Source: Gigantopelta aegis (lineage: Eukaryota > Mollusca > Gastropoda > Neomphalida > Peltospiridae). From it: DNA of 64,000 nucleotides. The first letter of the stretch is position 1, and the number at the start of each line of letters is the position of its first letter. Made by a program: the position numbers and the translations under genes. Location: contig NC_054704.1 of assembly GCF_016097555.1 (NCBI RefSeq), positions 26,228,236 through 26,292,235 on the forward strand. Direction: 5' to 3'. This document shows positions 1 through 12,243 of this stretch, piece by piece. Below the pieces are notes generated by a model that made no database searches, was not told where the DNA came from, and saw only the letters and a list, made by a program, of their open reading frames with translations.

Positions 1-310
1 ATTTTTAGAATTTGTATGCTCCCAAATAACATTATAAAAGGCGAAGTGTGATTGGTCAATATTTAAATTATTATTTACAGACGAAATGTTACCTGGACAT
101 TGGAGTCTACGCAGTGTTGTTAGCAATCTGATTAAAATTAGTTCTACTGGTCTAAATAAGGCATTCATAATTCACATGAAACATGTCGTATACCCTCAGG
201 ATAATTTGGAATGTTTTCAAATTATTTTCAAATCACTGGCATGATTCTGCAAGTAAGGTTTTGATTGGTGGACATGAGCTCCAACTGGCTGCTGTTAGAT
301 CCACATATGA
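1..310. repeat. Fragments of the palindromic 9-bp-duplication MITE family
   Basis: A terminal motif CAATCTGATTAAAATTAG starts at 124 and the inner sequence around 160-300 matches the right half of the intact element at 32163-32726. Bases 1-106 match its left inner part in reverse complement. The copy is cut by the window edge and lacks a visible second terminus on the right. Confidence 0.6.
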
Positions 311-844
311 TGGGAGTCTTGTCAAACATCTGTAACTCCACATATACACAATTTAAAAAAAAAAAAAAAAAAAATTCAGATGTGGGATACACGGACAGAT
401 TGATAAATGGAAATAAAACATACAGTCCCCTTCAGTTGGACTTATAGGGGACTAATAAGTTCTTTATTTTATGAGGCTCTACCTCAAAATGTAGGCAGTA
501 GTCTATGCTGAAATTTTGCAAGTCATTTTGTGTCCCCAAAATATTTAGCAATATTTGTAATATTTTACCGCAGGATCCCCATTCCCTATCCCCCGAAAAC
601 AAAACCCAACAACAACATAAGCTAACATTAAATTAAAGTATCATAAATATAGATGTATAAAATGAAAAATTTACATTTAGACTTGGCTATTAGATGAGAT
701 AAGAAAAACATAACAGAGGTAAAGATAGGATTAACATTATTTGCATTAAAAAAAGGTGAGATCTATCCAAACCCCAGTCCTACACTATGTAAAATCGTCC
801 TACACTATGTAAAATTATGCCAACAGCTGCAAGCTGATACATAC
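1..844. other. Left part of the last visible POSH intron
   Basis: No coding exon was found here on either strand; the missing fourth SH3 exon of POSH must lie left of base 1. Bases 1-106 are the reverse complement of the part of a palindromic element near 32263-32368, and 124-300 match its terminal part, so this is a rearranged or second copy. Bases 425-460 resemble the edge of the repeat described at 8645. The rest is unannotated AT-rich sequence with a poly-A run at 353-374. Confidence 0.6.
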
Positions 845-3800
845 TTTTCTCTCTGAAGAGGTTTCGGCCTCATGGGTTTGGCCGACTGTGGTGGCGAAGA
901 CGAAGAGTCAAAAGATCCAGTCTTTTTGTGTGGACTATCACCCTGTGCTCCAGCACCAGCATCAGATGGGTATGACCCAGACCTACAAAACAGTACATGG
1001 AATATAAATATATAAGGTTTAAAAAACTCACTGTTCAAAGCAAATGTTTTTCTTTTAAAAACATATATACCCATGAAGTATAGGCTAAACTCCATTAGAA
1101 ACTTCACTTGCCACAGTCTAGACACACACACACACCCATAATATTCTACATACGCAGCTGGTAACCCATTATCACCATGTAAATAATGTCCTAAATTTAA
1201 TGTACAAAAAAAGAAGAAGTAAAATCAAAATTGTGCAAGAGCCAAGAATGGAAACATAAGAACACAAAGAATTTACCTGACATGACTGACCGATACATCA
1301 GTCAAGGCATCAATGTCTCCACCCGGTGATTTCGACTTCTTAGCTTTCCCTGCCAGCAGCTTCACCAAACTCTTCTTCTCTTTATCCTTCTTCTCCTTCT
1401 GTGGATAAAAATAAGTATGTTATACAGGACAGCATTTGAAAAAAAAATATATGAATAATGAATGTTTAACGACACTCCATCACAAAAATACACATCGCCT
1501 ATTGGGTGTCAAAAAAGGTAAATATATGGAAGCATTTGAAACAAGTATTTATCTGTTTATCCTGACAAGTGAAAATATGAGTAATGCTCAGACAAGCAGA
1601 ATGTACTTTAGTAGAAAATTACAGTAAATTGCATGCTAAGTAACTATTACTTTTTGCTATACTTCTGATTTAATCAATATCATATAACCATTCAATTAAT
1701 CATCGACAAAACAATCCTACACATTTTTTTCGGAACACTCTGTTGTACATCTCTTTAAATTTAATGTCATGAAATATTAGCAATTTGTATGGTCTTGCTA
1801 AATTCACTACAATTTTATGCTTGCTGTCATTTCCCGATTTACAGTCATTTAACTTCAGGCACAAATTTTCAACAAAACTCATGCACGGATTGAAAATAAT
1901 TTTTGCATACCTTAAGCTCTGGAAACTGCTAACAGTGTTTAGCTAAGTTTCAAATTCACTTTGTTTACCTTTTCTTTTGAATGCGACGACACATTGTCCC
2001 CCGTGGCACCGAGCACCACATTTGGTGGTGTGATGTTTGATGTTGTCGACATAGTGTGTTGGACTGCAGCCAAGTTTGCGCTCCAACCCTGACCACCTGA
2101 AGTTGATGTTGCTGCAGCACTGCCTCCAGAATGGTGGTTACTTCGGCGAGACACATGCCCACTGGCCCCTGAGTGCAAGTGGCTGTTTTTAGAGTGGCCG
2201 TGACTGGAAGAGGATTTTGACGGAACACTGGAACTTGTTGGCAGTGCCGCCGGTAACCGTGAAGATATGATGGCCCCGTGCAATAATGAGGATGATTTCG
2301 AAGATTTTGATGCAGATGATGATGGACTTGTAGTCCGTGTTTTTGAAGCACGAGGCATAAGTGGCGGTGCCTGACTTGATGATGCCAGCTGCAAAGCCGT
2401 GTTGGAAGAGAGAATGTCAGTACTGGATGGCATGCCAGTGGACTGGATACTTGAAGTTGTAATTGCCGTCAGAGATGGAGGTGGGGACAGGGGACCCTTA
2501 GCACGAATATTTAACACATTGGGATTAACTGGCTTAAATGCACTGGAGTGTCTGAAAAAACAATGAGAAAATCTAATTAAATCTAGATCAACAAGTTTCC
2601 ACACATATACAACACATACTCAGAAATTAATTAAAATTAAATTGTATCATTTCATGAAACCATATATCAATACATTGAAAAAATAAAAAGTTAGTATTCA
2701 AATTATGATCTTAGTTTCTCATAAAAATTTTAATCTTTGCAACATGCACTTGATACAGGACTACACATGGCTGTAGTAAAATCAAAGCACTGTGAGGGTG
2801 GCAATGTGTGTGAAGAGATTATAAGACTTGAAGAAGAAGAAGCAAGCAAGATAAGAAGAGCATTTTTAATTAAATGCTGCTATGTCTAGTCAAATGGTTA
2901 GAAGTATGTGAGTGGCCATACCTAGGGTTCGACAAATCTAGTTAATTTTTGTTGTGGGCTAGTGGAAATTATCAACTGTATTACTATAAATACACAGGGT
3001 ACTAGTCAAAGCTTCTACGAGGGCAAATGACTTTCCATAAAATTTGTCGAACACTGTCATCCTTATGAAAGGTTTAGCATTGATTTTTCCCTTTCCACCA
3101 TTAAAAAAAAATCATGAAGAAATTGTAGGCACCAAACTGTAACATCACAAAATACCTGATCATCTGGACATAGTTTCCAGGGTAGACACCAATATTGCCG
3201 CTCTTGAGACACTGGCCCTTGAACCATCCATCCTGGCACTTCTCAGTCACTGTGTAGTAGTCTCCCTTTCTGAGCTCCACTTCATCGTCCTTCTGAGGCT
3301 TATAGTTGTACATCGCCATGTATCTGTAACCCAACAAAACAGTCAAATTGTCTCAACCTATCACCTGTCTTAACATGCTACCTTTAATTAAGTTTCATGG
3401 CTGAATGATATTTCAAACTGTCTCAAACTATCACCTGTCTTAACATGCTACATTTAATTAACTTTCATGGCTGAATGATATTTCAAACTGTCTTAAACTA
3501 TCACCTGTCTTAACATGCTAACTTTAGTTAAGTTTCTTGGTTAGATGATATTTTAAACTGTCTCATACTATCTTAACATGCTACCTTTAATTAACTTTCA
3601 TGGCTGAATGATATTTCAAACTGTCTCAAACTATCACCTGTCTTAACATGCTACATTTAATTAACTTTCATGGCTGAATGATATTTCAAACTGTCTTAAA
3701 CTATCACCTGTCTTAACATGCTAACTTTAGTTAAGTTTCTTGGTTAGATGATATTTTAAACTGTCTCATACTATCTTAACATGCTACCTTTAATTAACTT

Positions 3801-6800
3801 TCATGGCTGGATGATATTTCAAACTATCTCAAACTATCACCTGTCTTAACATGCTAACTTTAATTAACTTTCATGGCTGGATGATATTTCAAACTATCTC
3901 AAACTGTCACCTATCTTAACATGCTACCTTTAATTAAGTTTCATGGCTGGATGATATTTCAAACTGTCTCAAACTGTCACCTGTCTTAACATGCTACCTT
4001 TAATTAACTTTCATGGCTGGATGATATTTCAAACTGTCTCAACCTATCACCTGTCTTAACATGCTACCTTTAATTAAGTTTCATGGCTGAATGATATTTC
4101 AAACTGTCTCAAACTATCACCTGTCTTAACATGCTACATTTAATTAACTTTCATGGCTGAATGATATTTCAAACTGTCTTAAACTATCACCTGTCTTAAC
4201 ATGCTAACTTTAGTTAAGTTTCTTGGTTAGATATTTTAAACTGTCTCATACTATCTTAACATGCTACCTTTAATTAACTTTCATGGCTGGATGATATTTC
4301 AAACTATCTCAAACTATCACCTGTCTTAACATGCTAACTTTAATTAACTTTCATGGCTGGATGATATTTCAAACTATCTCAAACTGTCACCTATCTTAAC
4401 ATGCTACCTTTAATTAAGTTTCATGGCTGGATGATATTTCAAACTGTCTCAAACTGTCACCTGTCTTAACATGCTACCTTTAATTAACTTTCATGGCTGG
4501 ATGATATTTCAAACTGTCTCAAACTATCACCTGTCTTAACATGCTACATTTAATTAACTTTCATGGCTGAATGATATTTCAAACTGTCTTAAACTATCAC
4601 CTGTCTTAACATGCTAACTTTAGTTAAGTTTCGTGGTTAGATGATATTTTAAACTGTCTCATACTATCTTAACATGCTACCTTTAATTAACTTTCATGGC
4701 TGGATGATATTTCAAACTATCTCAAACTATCACCTGTCTTAACATGCTAACTTTAATTAACTTTCATGGCTGGATGATATTTCAAACTATCTCAAACTGT
4801 CACCTATCTTAACATGCTACCTTTAATTAAGTTTCATGGCTGGATGATATTTCAAACTGTCTCAAACTGTCACCTGTCATAACATGCTAACTTTAATTAA
4901 GTTTCATGGTTGGATGATATTTCACATCTTCCAATACATATTACATATATCTAATTGACTAAAATCAAAATACATCACATGAGTCTTATTTGCACGACAA
5001 GTTAAATTGAAGAATTGAGGTATTGATCATATTTAATTCAAAACAGGGAATCTAGTTTATTAAAATACTTCTGTCAGTTTATTAATCTTCATAAGTGAAA
5101 GCACAAAAAACAATAAAAGGAGAATAAAATTGAGTTTCATTAAAAAGGTATTTCCAGCTTTTTTGCAGTGTAGGTAACATTTCATACAATGGGTATAAAT
5201 AATACCTTTTAGAGTGAGATATTATCATGACAAGTGATTACCGTATTTGACCGGAAATTAGCCCATGTCGTTGAATAAGCCCCCCTCTGTTTTGATAGCA
5301 TTTAAGAAATTAGGCCCTCATTCGTAAATAAGCCCACCTCCAACTTCGTCGCCTTATAAATAACACAAAACTGCAAGTTTGCTCAAAGTTCATTTAAAAG
5401 GTAATACCTCCTGCAGATAATTAAACACACAAATGTAACACAATATTTTACCACCAGTGAGATTTAGTAGTCTAACAGTAACAGTGTGTAACATTGTTTT
5501 CAATTTCATGCCTGCAGTATTTCTTTTAAGTACCCAAACCCAAGTCTGAACTAAAACCAATGTCTATTTTTACCACCACACTGGGTCCGCAGTTAATGCT
5601 AATTAGGGTGTATACTACCAAATCAAATCCCATAGACGACAATAATAACATATGTGGCTAAAACTCCTACCTGCAACGTATCAATCGACATAAATGCCAC
5701 AGATATAAATACTACCACCCCTCACCCTTAAAGTGAATCACAAAAAAGTGGGTGTCAAGCTGCTCATTTCTGAGATAACGGGTAGCGTCTATGACTACCC
5801 TAGTTCCGCACACAATTTGAGTACTTTTTTTTACAGGTACCCCATACATGTTCCAAGCACAAGGCTATTTGACACAGTGGTACTAGATGAAATAAAATTG
5901 CATACATTTTTAGCCCAGATGAAAGTAATTTTTTTTACAACCAACACACTCACATTTATAGCCAATCACAGGACTTGTGGTGTTCACTTCTCTATCAAAA
6001 GTTCGGTGCACCTCGAACTTTGACCCAGCCGGAAGTTATTTGGTTTAGTACTACCATTAGGCAAATACCTTATTCTGATTGGCTAAGAACCATGGTCTAG
6101 ATTGACAATTCTTTGTAGTGTAAGCTGGCTGCCTGTCAGAAATGAGTTTGTTGTTTTAAGTCTTCTCAGCATTAATTTTTGAATGTAAATAAACAGCACT
6201 GGTAAGTAATTGTAACATAGAAGGTGTGTTTCTGATAATTAGATACTAGTAAAAAAAAAAATTAATTAATAAACTATTATTTATTAATAACAAATGGAAC
6301 ACTAGTTCATTTAATTTTTTTTTTTTTTTATTATTGTTTTTTTTGTGTGTTTTTTTCAACAAAACTGGCCACTTGTCTGGGAATAAGCCCACCCCATGCT
6401 AAGCTTACAATGAGTTGTCTTGGCCCCCTGGGCTTATTTCCGGTCAAATACAGTAATAACAATACTATTTCACTAATATTTTCAAGTATTTCCTTAAAAA
6501 TTATATTTGTATCCATCTGTTATTATCAGCAAATGTCCAGCTGTCCATAACTACATTATATATGTTTCTATTTGTTATTTGCAGATTGTTTCTACAAAAA
6601 TTATTAAATAATGAAATGTAGTGACTTCTGACCCAGAAGAAGTGCAAAAAAGTGCATATTACACAGATATAATATCAACTATGTTCTGTAAAATGTTCAG
6701 TTTTACTTACACTGGAGTTGTGAGACTACTTGAGACAACACAAGTGTTATCAGACCCTGCAGCACTGCCGGTCAGCAGATCAGGTAGAGTCGCAGCCTAA

Positions 6801-9800
6801 AAAATAAAGATTAAACCAGTGATTAAGAAATGAATGGGTCATCTCATTATCATCATCTAATTATGTTTGTGATGTCAATAACAATATTATAATAGATGTA
6901 TTAACAGGGAATGTTTTTTAATAAAGTTTCAAAGATTCTAAAACGTTAAAATAGTATATGTAGTTGCTAATAAATTTTCAGTTAATTGGCAACAGTCCGT
7001 AATGCAAATTTTGATTAAAATCATAAGTTTTCCTATTATTTATATCCCATATCAGCTTCTACTAACAATGTTTTTGTCAATAATTTCAGTTTGGCTTGAT
7101 GTAAAATGAATGAATGAATGTTTAACGACACCCCAGCACAATATATACACATCTGCCATTGGGTGTCAGAAAGAGTAAGGCTTGATGTAAAAATAAAAGG
7201 AAAAGTGCTTTGGTAATCGAAAAAATATAAGTAACTGTAGGTAAAATTATTATTATTTTTTTTTTTTTTAAATTACCTGAGTAGAGACAGATTTTTGACT
7301 TGTTGTAGCAGCAACAGAAGCTGGTGCACTAGTTGTTGATGTGGTGATCGGAGACACAGACGGACTTGACGTCGTCACGATGCTAAATGCTCCTGAACTG
7401 CTCAGTTCCAATGACCTACGTTGAGTCTGATTGGTTGGTGATGGTGTTTTCTCCGATACTGGTGTAAATGAGTGTCGTTTCTGCTGAGCTGTGCGCGAAG
7501 CAAGGAGAGATGAATTTGAAGGTGATGGTGATGATGATGATGATGGTGGCATGGGGACTCTGTGACCTTCACCTCGCTGACTGCGTTCCGCACTGCTGTT
7601 CGCTGGCTGACTACTTGACTGTATTAGGCCAACATTTGATTGTGTGTTCAGCAAGCTTTTAGCAGCATCATTCAGCTGTAACAAAAATTAATATCAAAAC
7701 AACTTGTACATAAAACATATGTTAATATGTATTCTGTTGTTGATGTGTTACCTATTTAACAATAAATATTTTAAGATTATATCCAAACTTTTCATGATAA
7801 TAAACAAAGTATTCAAATTTACCATATTTTAGGTCATCTATAAATAACAACCTATAAGACAGTAGTGTAAAGTGAAAAAAATATATTTAAAAAGCAGAAA
7901 ACATCTGTGTCAAAGGATGATAGTAGAAGTGTCATTTAAAAACCATTAATCACCTATCAACAAAATATCAATCATCTATTGAAGATAGTTCATACCTTAA
8001 CAAAGGTAATTGGAAAAATTCCAATCTTGTCTCCTTTCCGACCTTCAATCCAGTTGTCATCAACCTTTCGTATCACTGTTAATTTTTCATCCTACAAAAA
8101 GAATTTACATACAATGATTGTCCACACTGACAATACATATACTTGGGGTCCTTTGAAGGGAAATAAATCTCACAAATAAAAATAAAAACATGTTAGGAAA
8201 AAAGAAAAAGTCAGATTGGCTATAAATGAGCAACATGTTAATTTCAGTACTGATTTGTCAAGCTTGATTTTGCAATTAATTTAACTAGTGAATAATAAAC
8301 ACATCATTAACACAAATGCAATTTACAAAGAAGCACAATAAATAAAAATACATATAAATGTAAATGACCGTGCTTAATTTGTTCATTCTGTTTTGATTTG
8401 GTATTTACAAAAAATATTGAGGTCACATACATTTTTAATGTCAATATTTGTTTGTAAATAGTGAATTATAATCATTTTAGCATTTCATTTATTACTCATC
8501 TCCCATCAAATAAGAGTTATTGTTTAAAATACTCTGACACAAACCTTTTGAAAAGCAAGACAATCCTTTTCTTTTTCATCTTTGAGATCAAAGTCAAAGA
8601 GTGCCTGACATTGTGGAACTTGTGGAAGAGGAACTAACACCTGTACAAAACAAGCATTTTGAGAGAACTGCTAAAGCAATACATATCCCCTACTGGGCCC
8701 CAACATATTTTCATATCTCCTAAGTTCAAGAGCCATAATTCTGTGAAAAATGGGTAAAATGCCATGAAAGTCAAATTTGATCTGTAACTATACATGATAT
8801 GGCTATACACAAAAAATCTGTTCAATATCTTGAGGCATTGCGAAAACAAAAGATTCAGAGAAGACAGAACAGAGGCGAAACCTATAGTCTCCTCCAGGTG
8901 GACTGGTAAGGGACTAATAAATAATGCAAAACATTATTTATGTACATTGGTTATTAATGCTAGAATCACAATGAATTTAGTTCTATCTGAAATTTGTTAT
9001 TACTTTATAATATTAACAAAGCATTTTATTAAATGAACTGTTGTAGGGCTAGGTCTGGCACTCACCAAATTTGCCAATGGCAAATTTTGAAAGCAGTTGG
9101 CAAATTTAAGTTTAATAGACAATTTGGCAAATTGTTTTGACCACCCAGAGCTTAAAATAATGGCTGTTTTAATACTGCAAATTTATGCATCAAGAAATTA
9201 AGTGTGATAAAGTTGCAATAATGTTTTCATATTTGAAAACACAAACTGAGCCACAACACTAGCCATAGCTAGTCAGTCTTTGTTACCAGAACGTAAGTCG
9301 CAGGAAAGAATCCATGTTGACCATTAAGTTCCCCATGAAACCAATTTTCATCAATCTGTTTCCGCAGAATAACTATGTCATTCTTTTTAAATGAGAGATC
9401 TCTGAAAATAAACAAATATGATATTTACACTGTTGTCTGAAGGATGAGGATATAGAAAAATTCATAATTGATGAAGTTCAGGAACAAGAAAGATTATGTT
9501 GACAAACTTTTACAAAAAGTCTTGCCAAAAAAAGAAAAAAAGAGAGAGAAAATATATTGTTATCTTATCTACAAATATAATTTTCAACACTTTCATAGTC
9601 TTGTAATAATTAGACTGTCAATAATTAATTAATTAATTTAAATATATATATATATATCACATCTAGAGCGGCATATACATGTATGTACTTTAGATTTTCA
9701 ACAAAATAAATCCTTACAAACATACTAAATGATATCACAAAAATCTCTCTTCTAATTTATGCATGTACAGGGCGTGAACTAAATAACTTGAAATCTTTGG

Positions 9801-12243
9801 CAATTTTAAAAGGTTTTACCATAATCGAAACACTGACCTGTGCGAATTTCGAGCCTGCCTACAGCAATTTTAAACCAGCAACAAACACAAAATCAAAAAT
9901 GATCTCTTCAACCAATTGTAATAATTTTTATTAAGTGCCATAAACTGCCATCAGCAAAGCCCATGACCTACAGCAAGACATATCGCATGTGTGGCATAAG
10001 CATGCTGGAGCAAAACCTTAAAATTCAGGCAAAAATAATAAGAGATATTCAGGCAAAATGTGCTAACCTGAGACCTTTTAACCATTTATTTTAGTTGTAA
10101 TCCATGTAAAATGCAGTGATTCGTTTGCAACCCTATATAGCCGTTTGGTAGAAATGCTAATATGAATAAGTTTTGTTATCCAGATTTGGGCATTTTTGTT
10201 TAATTTGGGCAAAAACCAGATTGCCCCCCTACAAAAATGGGAGCCTGCACGCCTATGATATGCGGCAACTGCCATCAGTGCCACCATTAAGTTTAAGCCT
10301 TGTAAATATAACTCTTAAAATATGTGATAGTAACCAGATCATGTATACCATTTATTAAGTAGTATACTCAAAGGCAAAAGTTATTGTGACATGGATTGTT
10401 TGGAGTAATAAATTTGTGAATGGATTTATGGATGTAAACCAGAGAAAGTGTGCATGAAACAGCTCAAAGAAATGCAACTAAGCAGTTGTTGCAGCGATTG
10501 CATGCTTTGTGCAACAAACATGGAATATTCGGGAGAAATGCTGTCCAGTGTTCACCAAAAAGGCCAGACATTCAGTCGCAAATCACTGCCACTCTGTGCA
10601 GCCTTCAGAAGTCCAGAAGTAAAAAAAACACCATTAGTAAACTGTTTGATACAATTTTGTCATGCCACGCCTCGGTGAAAATGACAGATGGCGAGTTATA
10701 GGGATGCTTGAATCTGGGACCTCGATGCGTGCTGTCACACCTCAATTCAACGTCCACAGAAACACCATATGGCACTTATGGCAACGATATCAACAAAACA
10801 ACCAGGTCAGGGACCGTCCCCATAGTGGCCGACCACCCATGACAACCCCTCGCCAAGACACATGGATCCGAACCACGTATTTCCAAAACAGGTTCCAGCC
10901 AGCAACCCTCACAGCCCGTACCATCCCTGGCAACAGAGGTGTATCAGCGAGGACAGTGCGACAATGTCTACACATCTACGGTATCCGTGCTACTGACTGT
11001 GTGAACTTTGCTCTGGACCCCCTTTAGTGATGTGGCTCATTTGCATATGGCAGGTGTGCCCTTTTCATTGACTATTGCTTGTTTCAATACCGTCGGACAT
11101 TTCTCTTTCCATGTTATAACGTTTCATACACGGCAGTAAAAACGTATCATCAATTATCTTTGTCTTTTGTGTGTCACAATAACTTTTGCCTTTTAGTATA
11201 AAAACTTACCCACTTTCTTTTGCTTCATAATTAAATAAGGCTTTGGCACATGGTTGTGATATCTGTAAATATAGTGAATACAATTTAAATATATACAAGC
11301 TAGGTCATACATGCATTCATCTTTAAAATTTATATATATACATGTATCATAAAATTATATGTTCATTACTTTTTAAAGGACTGTAGGGTCCTTTTTAAAA
11401 TGTAGGTATCTGTATACATGAGAGTGTCAAACACTACAAGCAAATATTAAGATGAACTACATGTATTTTCATTTTGTTAATTGATATTACCTTTAAACAG
11501 GGCTAGTTCTGGGTGGTCAGAAAATTTTGCCAAACTTACTATCTCAAAAATGAAAAACATCATAGCTATTTTTCAACAAAATATCAATTATTCAACAAAT
11601 TATTTTCGCCAAATTAAAATAAACATTGCCAATAGTTCCTAAAAACTGCAATTGATTACATGTGATGTATGTATCAATATAAAAATGTTTTACTTATGCA
11701 TAAAAAATAAACACAAACCCTAGCAATTACACATACACACAAACCGGCTTTCATCACCTAGACAAAAAGAATTAACATTTTCCATGAAAATCAATAATGG
11801 ATTTTAGAGTCGATCATCACATTGTTAGAACCCAGCCAGTTATTTTCTATCACAGATTCACAATCAATCAGTGTACCACCATGTGTGATATTTACCTGTC
11901 TTGGCTGATGTGACTGTATGGAGGTAACAGGCACACTGTTAGCAGGTATATCAAGTCCTTGATGACTCGACTGTGGGCTGCCAGACTTTTGTCCTAGAAG
12001 ATGCTCTTGAGTTTTGAGTCCTTCTAGTAGCCGTATTAATAGTATATTTGGTGGGAGATCATCAACTCTGATAGTAACAACAGTTCTGCATTCAGGACAT
12101 CTTAACTCACGCTTTGTACTAACAATCTCTTCTAGACATCGTCGACAAAATGTGTGCTGACATGGCAACACTTTGCTTGTGTGATCAAGTCTATCCAAAC
12201 ACACAGAACATTCTAGCAGTTCATTTAGTGACTTCTCATCCAT
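845..12243 (-). CDS. SH3RF1: POSH / SH3RF-type RING E3 ubiquitin ligase scaffold (C-terminus beyond the window)
   Basis: Exons in sense order: 12243-11896, 11262-11210, 9401-9287, 8640-8545, 8091-7996, 7675-7277, 6796-6711, 3323-3156, 2551-1969, 1398-1277, 982-845; all junctions keep frame and give 734 codons plus two bases. A C3HC4 RING is at residues 12-52 (Cys12, 15, 28, His30, Cys33, 36, 49, 52). SH3-1 is about 121-174, SH3-2 about 183-237 and SH3-3 about 398-453. The linker carries KRHSFT, shared with human SH3RF1, and a basic [10 protein letters not shown] stretch. The last visible exon ends at the codon where the fourth SH3 begins in the family, so that exon lies left of base 1. POSH proteins are RING E3 ligases that bind active Rac and scaffold the MLK-MKK-JNK cascade at endomembranes (family knowledge). 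The start ATG has A at -3 and G at +4. Invertebrates usually have one POSH, so assignment to SH3RF1 rather than SH3RF3 is nominal. Confidence 0.95.
3340..4924. repeat. 70-bp-unit minisatellite with higher-order structure
   Basis: About 22 units of roughly 70 bp, each with a core like cttaacatgctacctttaat and catggctggatgatatttc, fill this POSH intron. One variant unit lacks six bases (cacctg). Variant units recur in blocks: the unit beginning tctcaaactatc with gctacattt returns at about 3421, 3624, 4107 and 4517, giving higher-order spacings near 203, 483 and 410 bp. The array starts about 16 bases from the acceptor side of exon 8. Confidence 0.9.
5241..6453. mobile_element. TA-flanked MITE, CCGTATTTGACCGG ends, with a nested insertion
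   Basis: The left end CCGTATTTGACCGGAAAT and the right end (reverse complement CTGTATTTGACCGGAAAT) are inverted repeats flanked by TA on both sides (5239-5240, 6454-6455). Inner sequence repeats the motif ataagccc. No transposase is visible. A separate 450-bp element is inserted inside at 5607-6055. Confidence 0.7.
5607..6055. repeat. 450-bp interspersed element, copy A
   Basis: Nearly the same sequence occurs at 49433-49882. This copy is bounded by a 5-bp direct repeat ATTAG (5602-5606 and 6056-6060). The ends GGTGTATACTA and TAGTACTAACC-like sequence form a weak inverted repeat. No ORF with recognisable function; family not recognised. Confidence 0.65.
8645..8918 (-). repeat. Interspersed repeat abutting POSH exon 4 acceptor
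   Basis: Read on the minus strand it matches copies at about 35577-35880 and 39497-39870 on the plus strand (shared phrases gactttcatgg, catttttgac and attgctttagcagt). It ends within a few bases of the acceptor AG of POSH exon 4. No terminal repeats or ORF recognised. Confidence 0.6.
9045..9165. repeat. AT-rich palindromic MITE fragment (GGGCTAGGTCTGGC family)
   Basis: Contains the motifs agggctaggtctggc and caatttggcaaattg found in the related elements near 11498, 46546 and 63309. Only one end is recognisable, so it is called a fragment. Confidence 0.5.
10365..11198 (+). mobile_element. Tc1/mariner element, internally deleted, beside POSH exon 2
   Basis: Terminal inverted repeats begin TACTCAAAGGCAAAAGTTAT on the left and, as reverse complement, TACTAAAAGGCAAAAGTTAT on the right, about 27 bp each. 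A TA lies on each side (10363-10364, 11199-11200), the Tc1/mariner target. The 834-bp copy keeps only the 5' third of a transposase gene. Its right end is 9 bases plus TA inside the POSH intron from the exon 2 donor. Confidence 0.85.
10662..11027 (+). pseudogene. Tc1-like transposase, DNA-binding half only
   Basis: The reading frame of 121 residues starts [19 protein letters not shown] and contains the paired helix-turn-helix region with GRPPMTT, typical of the Tc1 linker (GRP motif). It ends shortly after GIRATDC, where the family continues into the DDE catalytic domain, so the catalytic part has been lost by an internal deletion. The copy cannot make an active transposase but could still be mobilised in trans through its intact ends. 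Confidence 0.8.
11498..11655. repeat. AT-rich palindromic MITE copy (GGGCTAG family)
   Basis: Starts agggctagttctgggtggtc and contains ttttcgccaaattaaaataaa, matching the element at 63309-63484. The right end is not clear. Confidence 0.5.

Noticed and set aside
3340-4924. CRISPR-like array
   Set aside because: Head-to-tail 70-bp units without distinct spacers in an animal intron: a minisatellite.
6331-6550. ORFs over the right end of the 5241 MITE
   Set aside because: They fall in non-coding terminal sequence and resemble no transposase.
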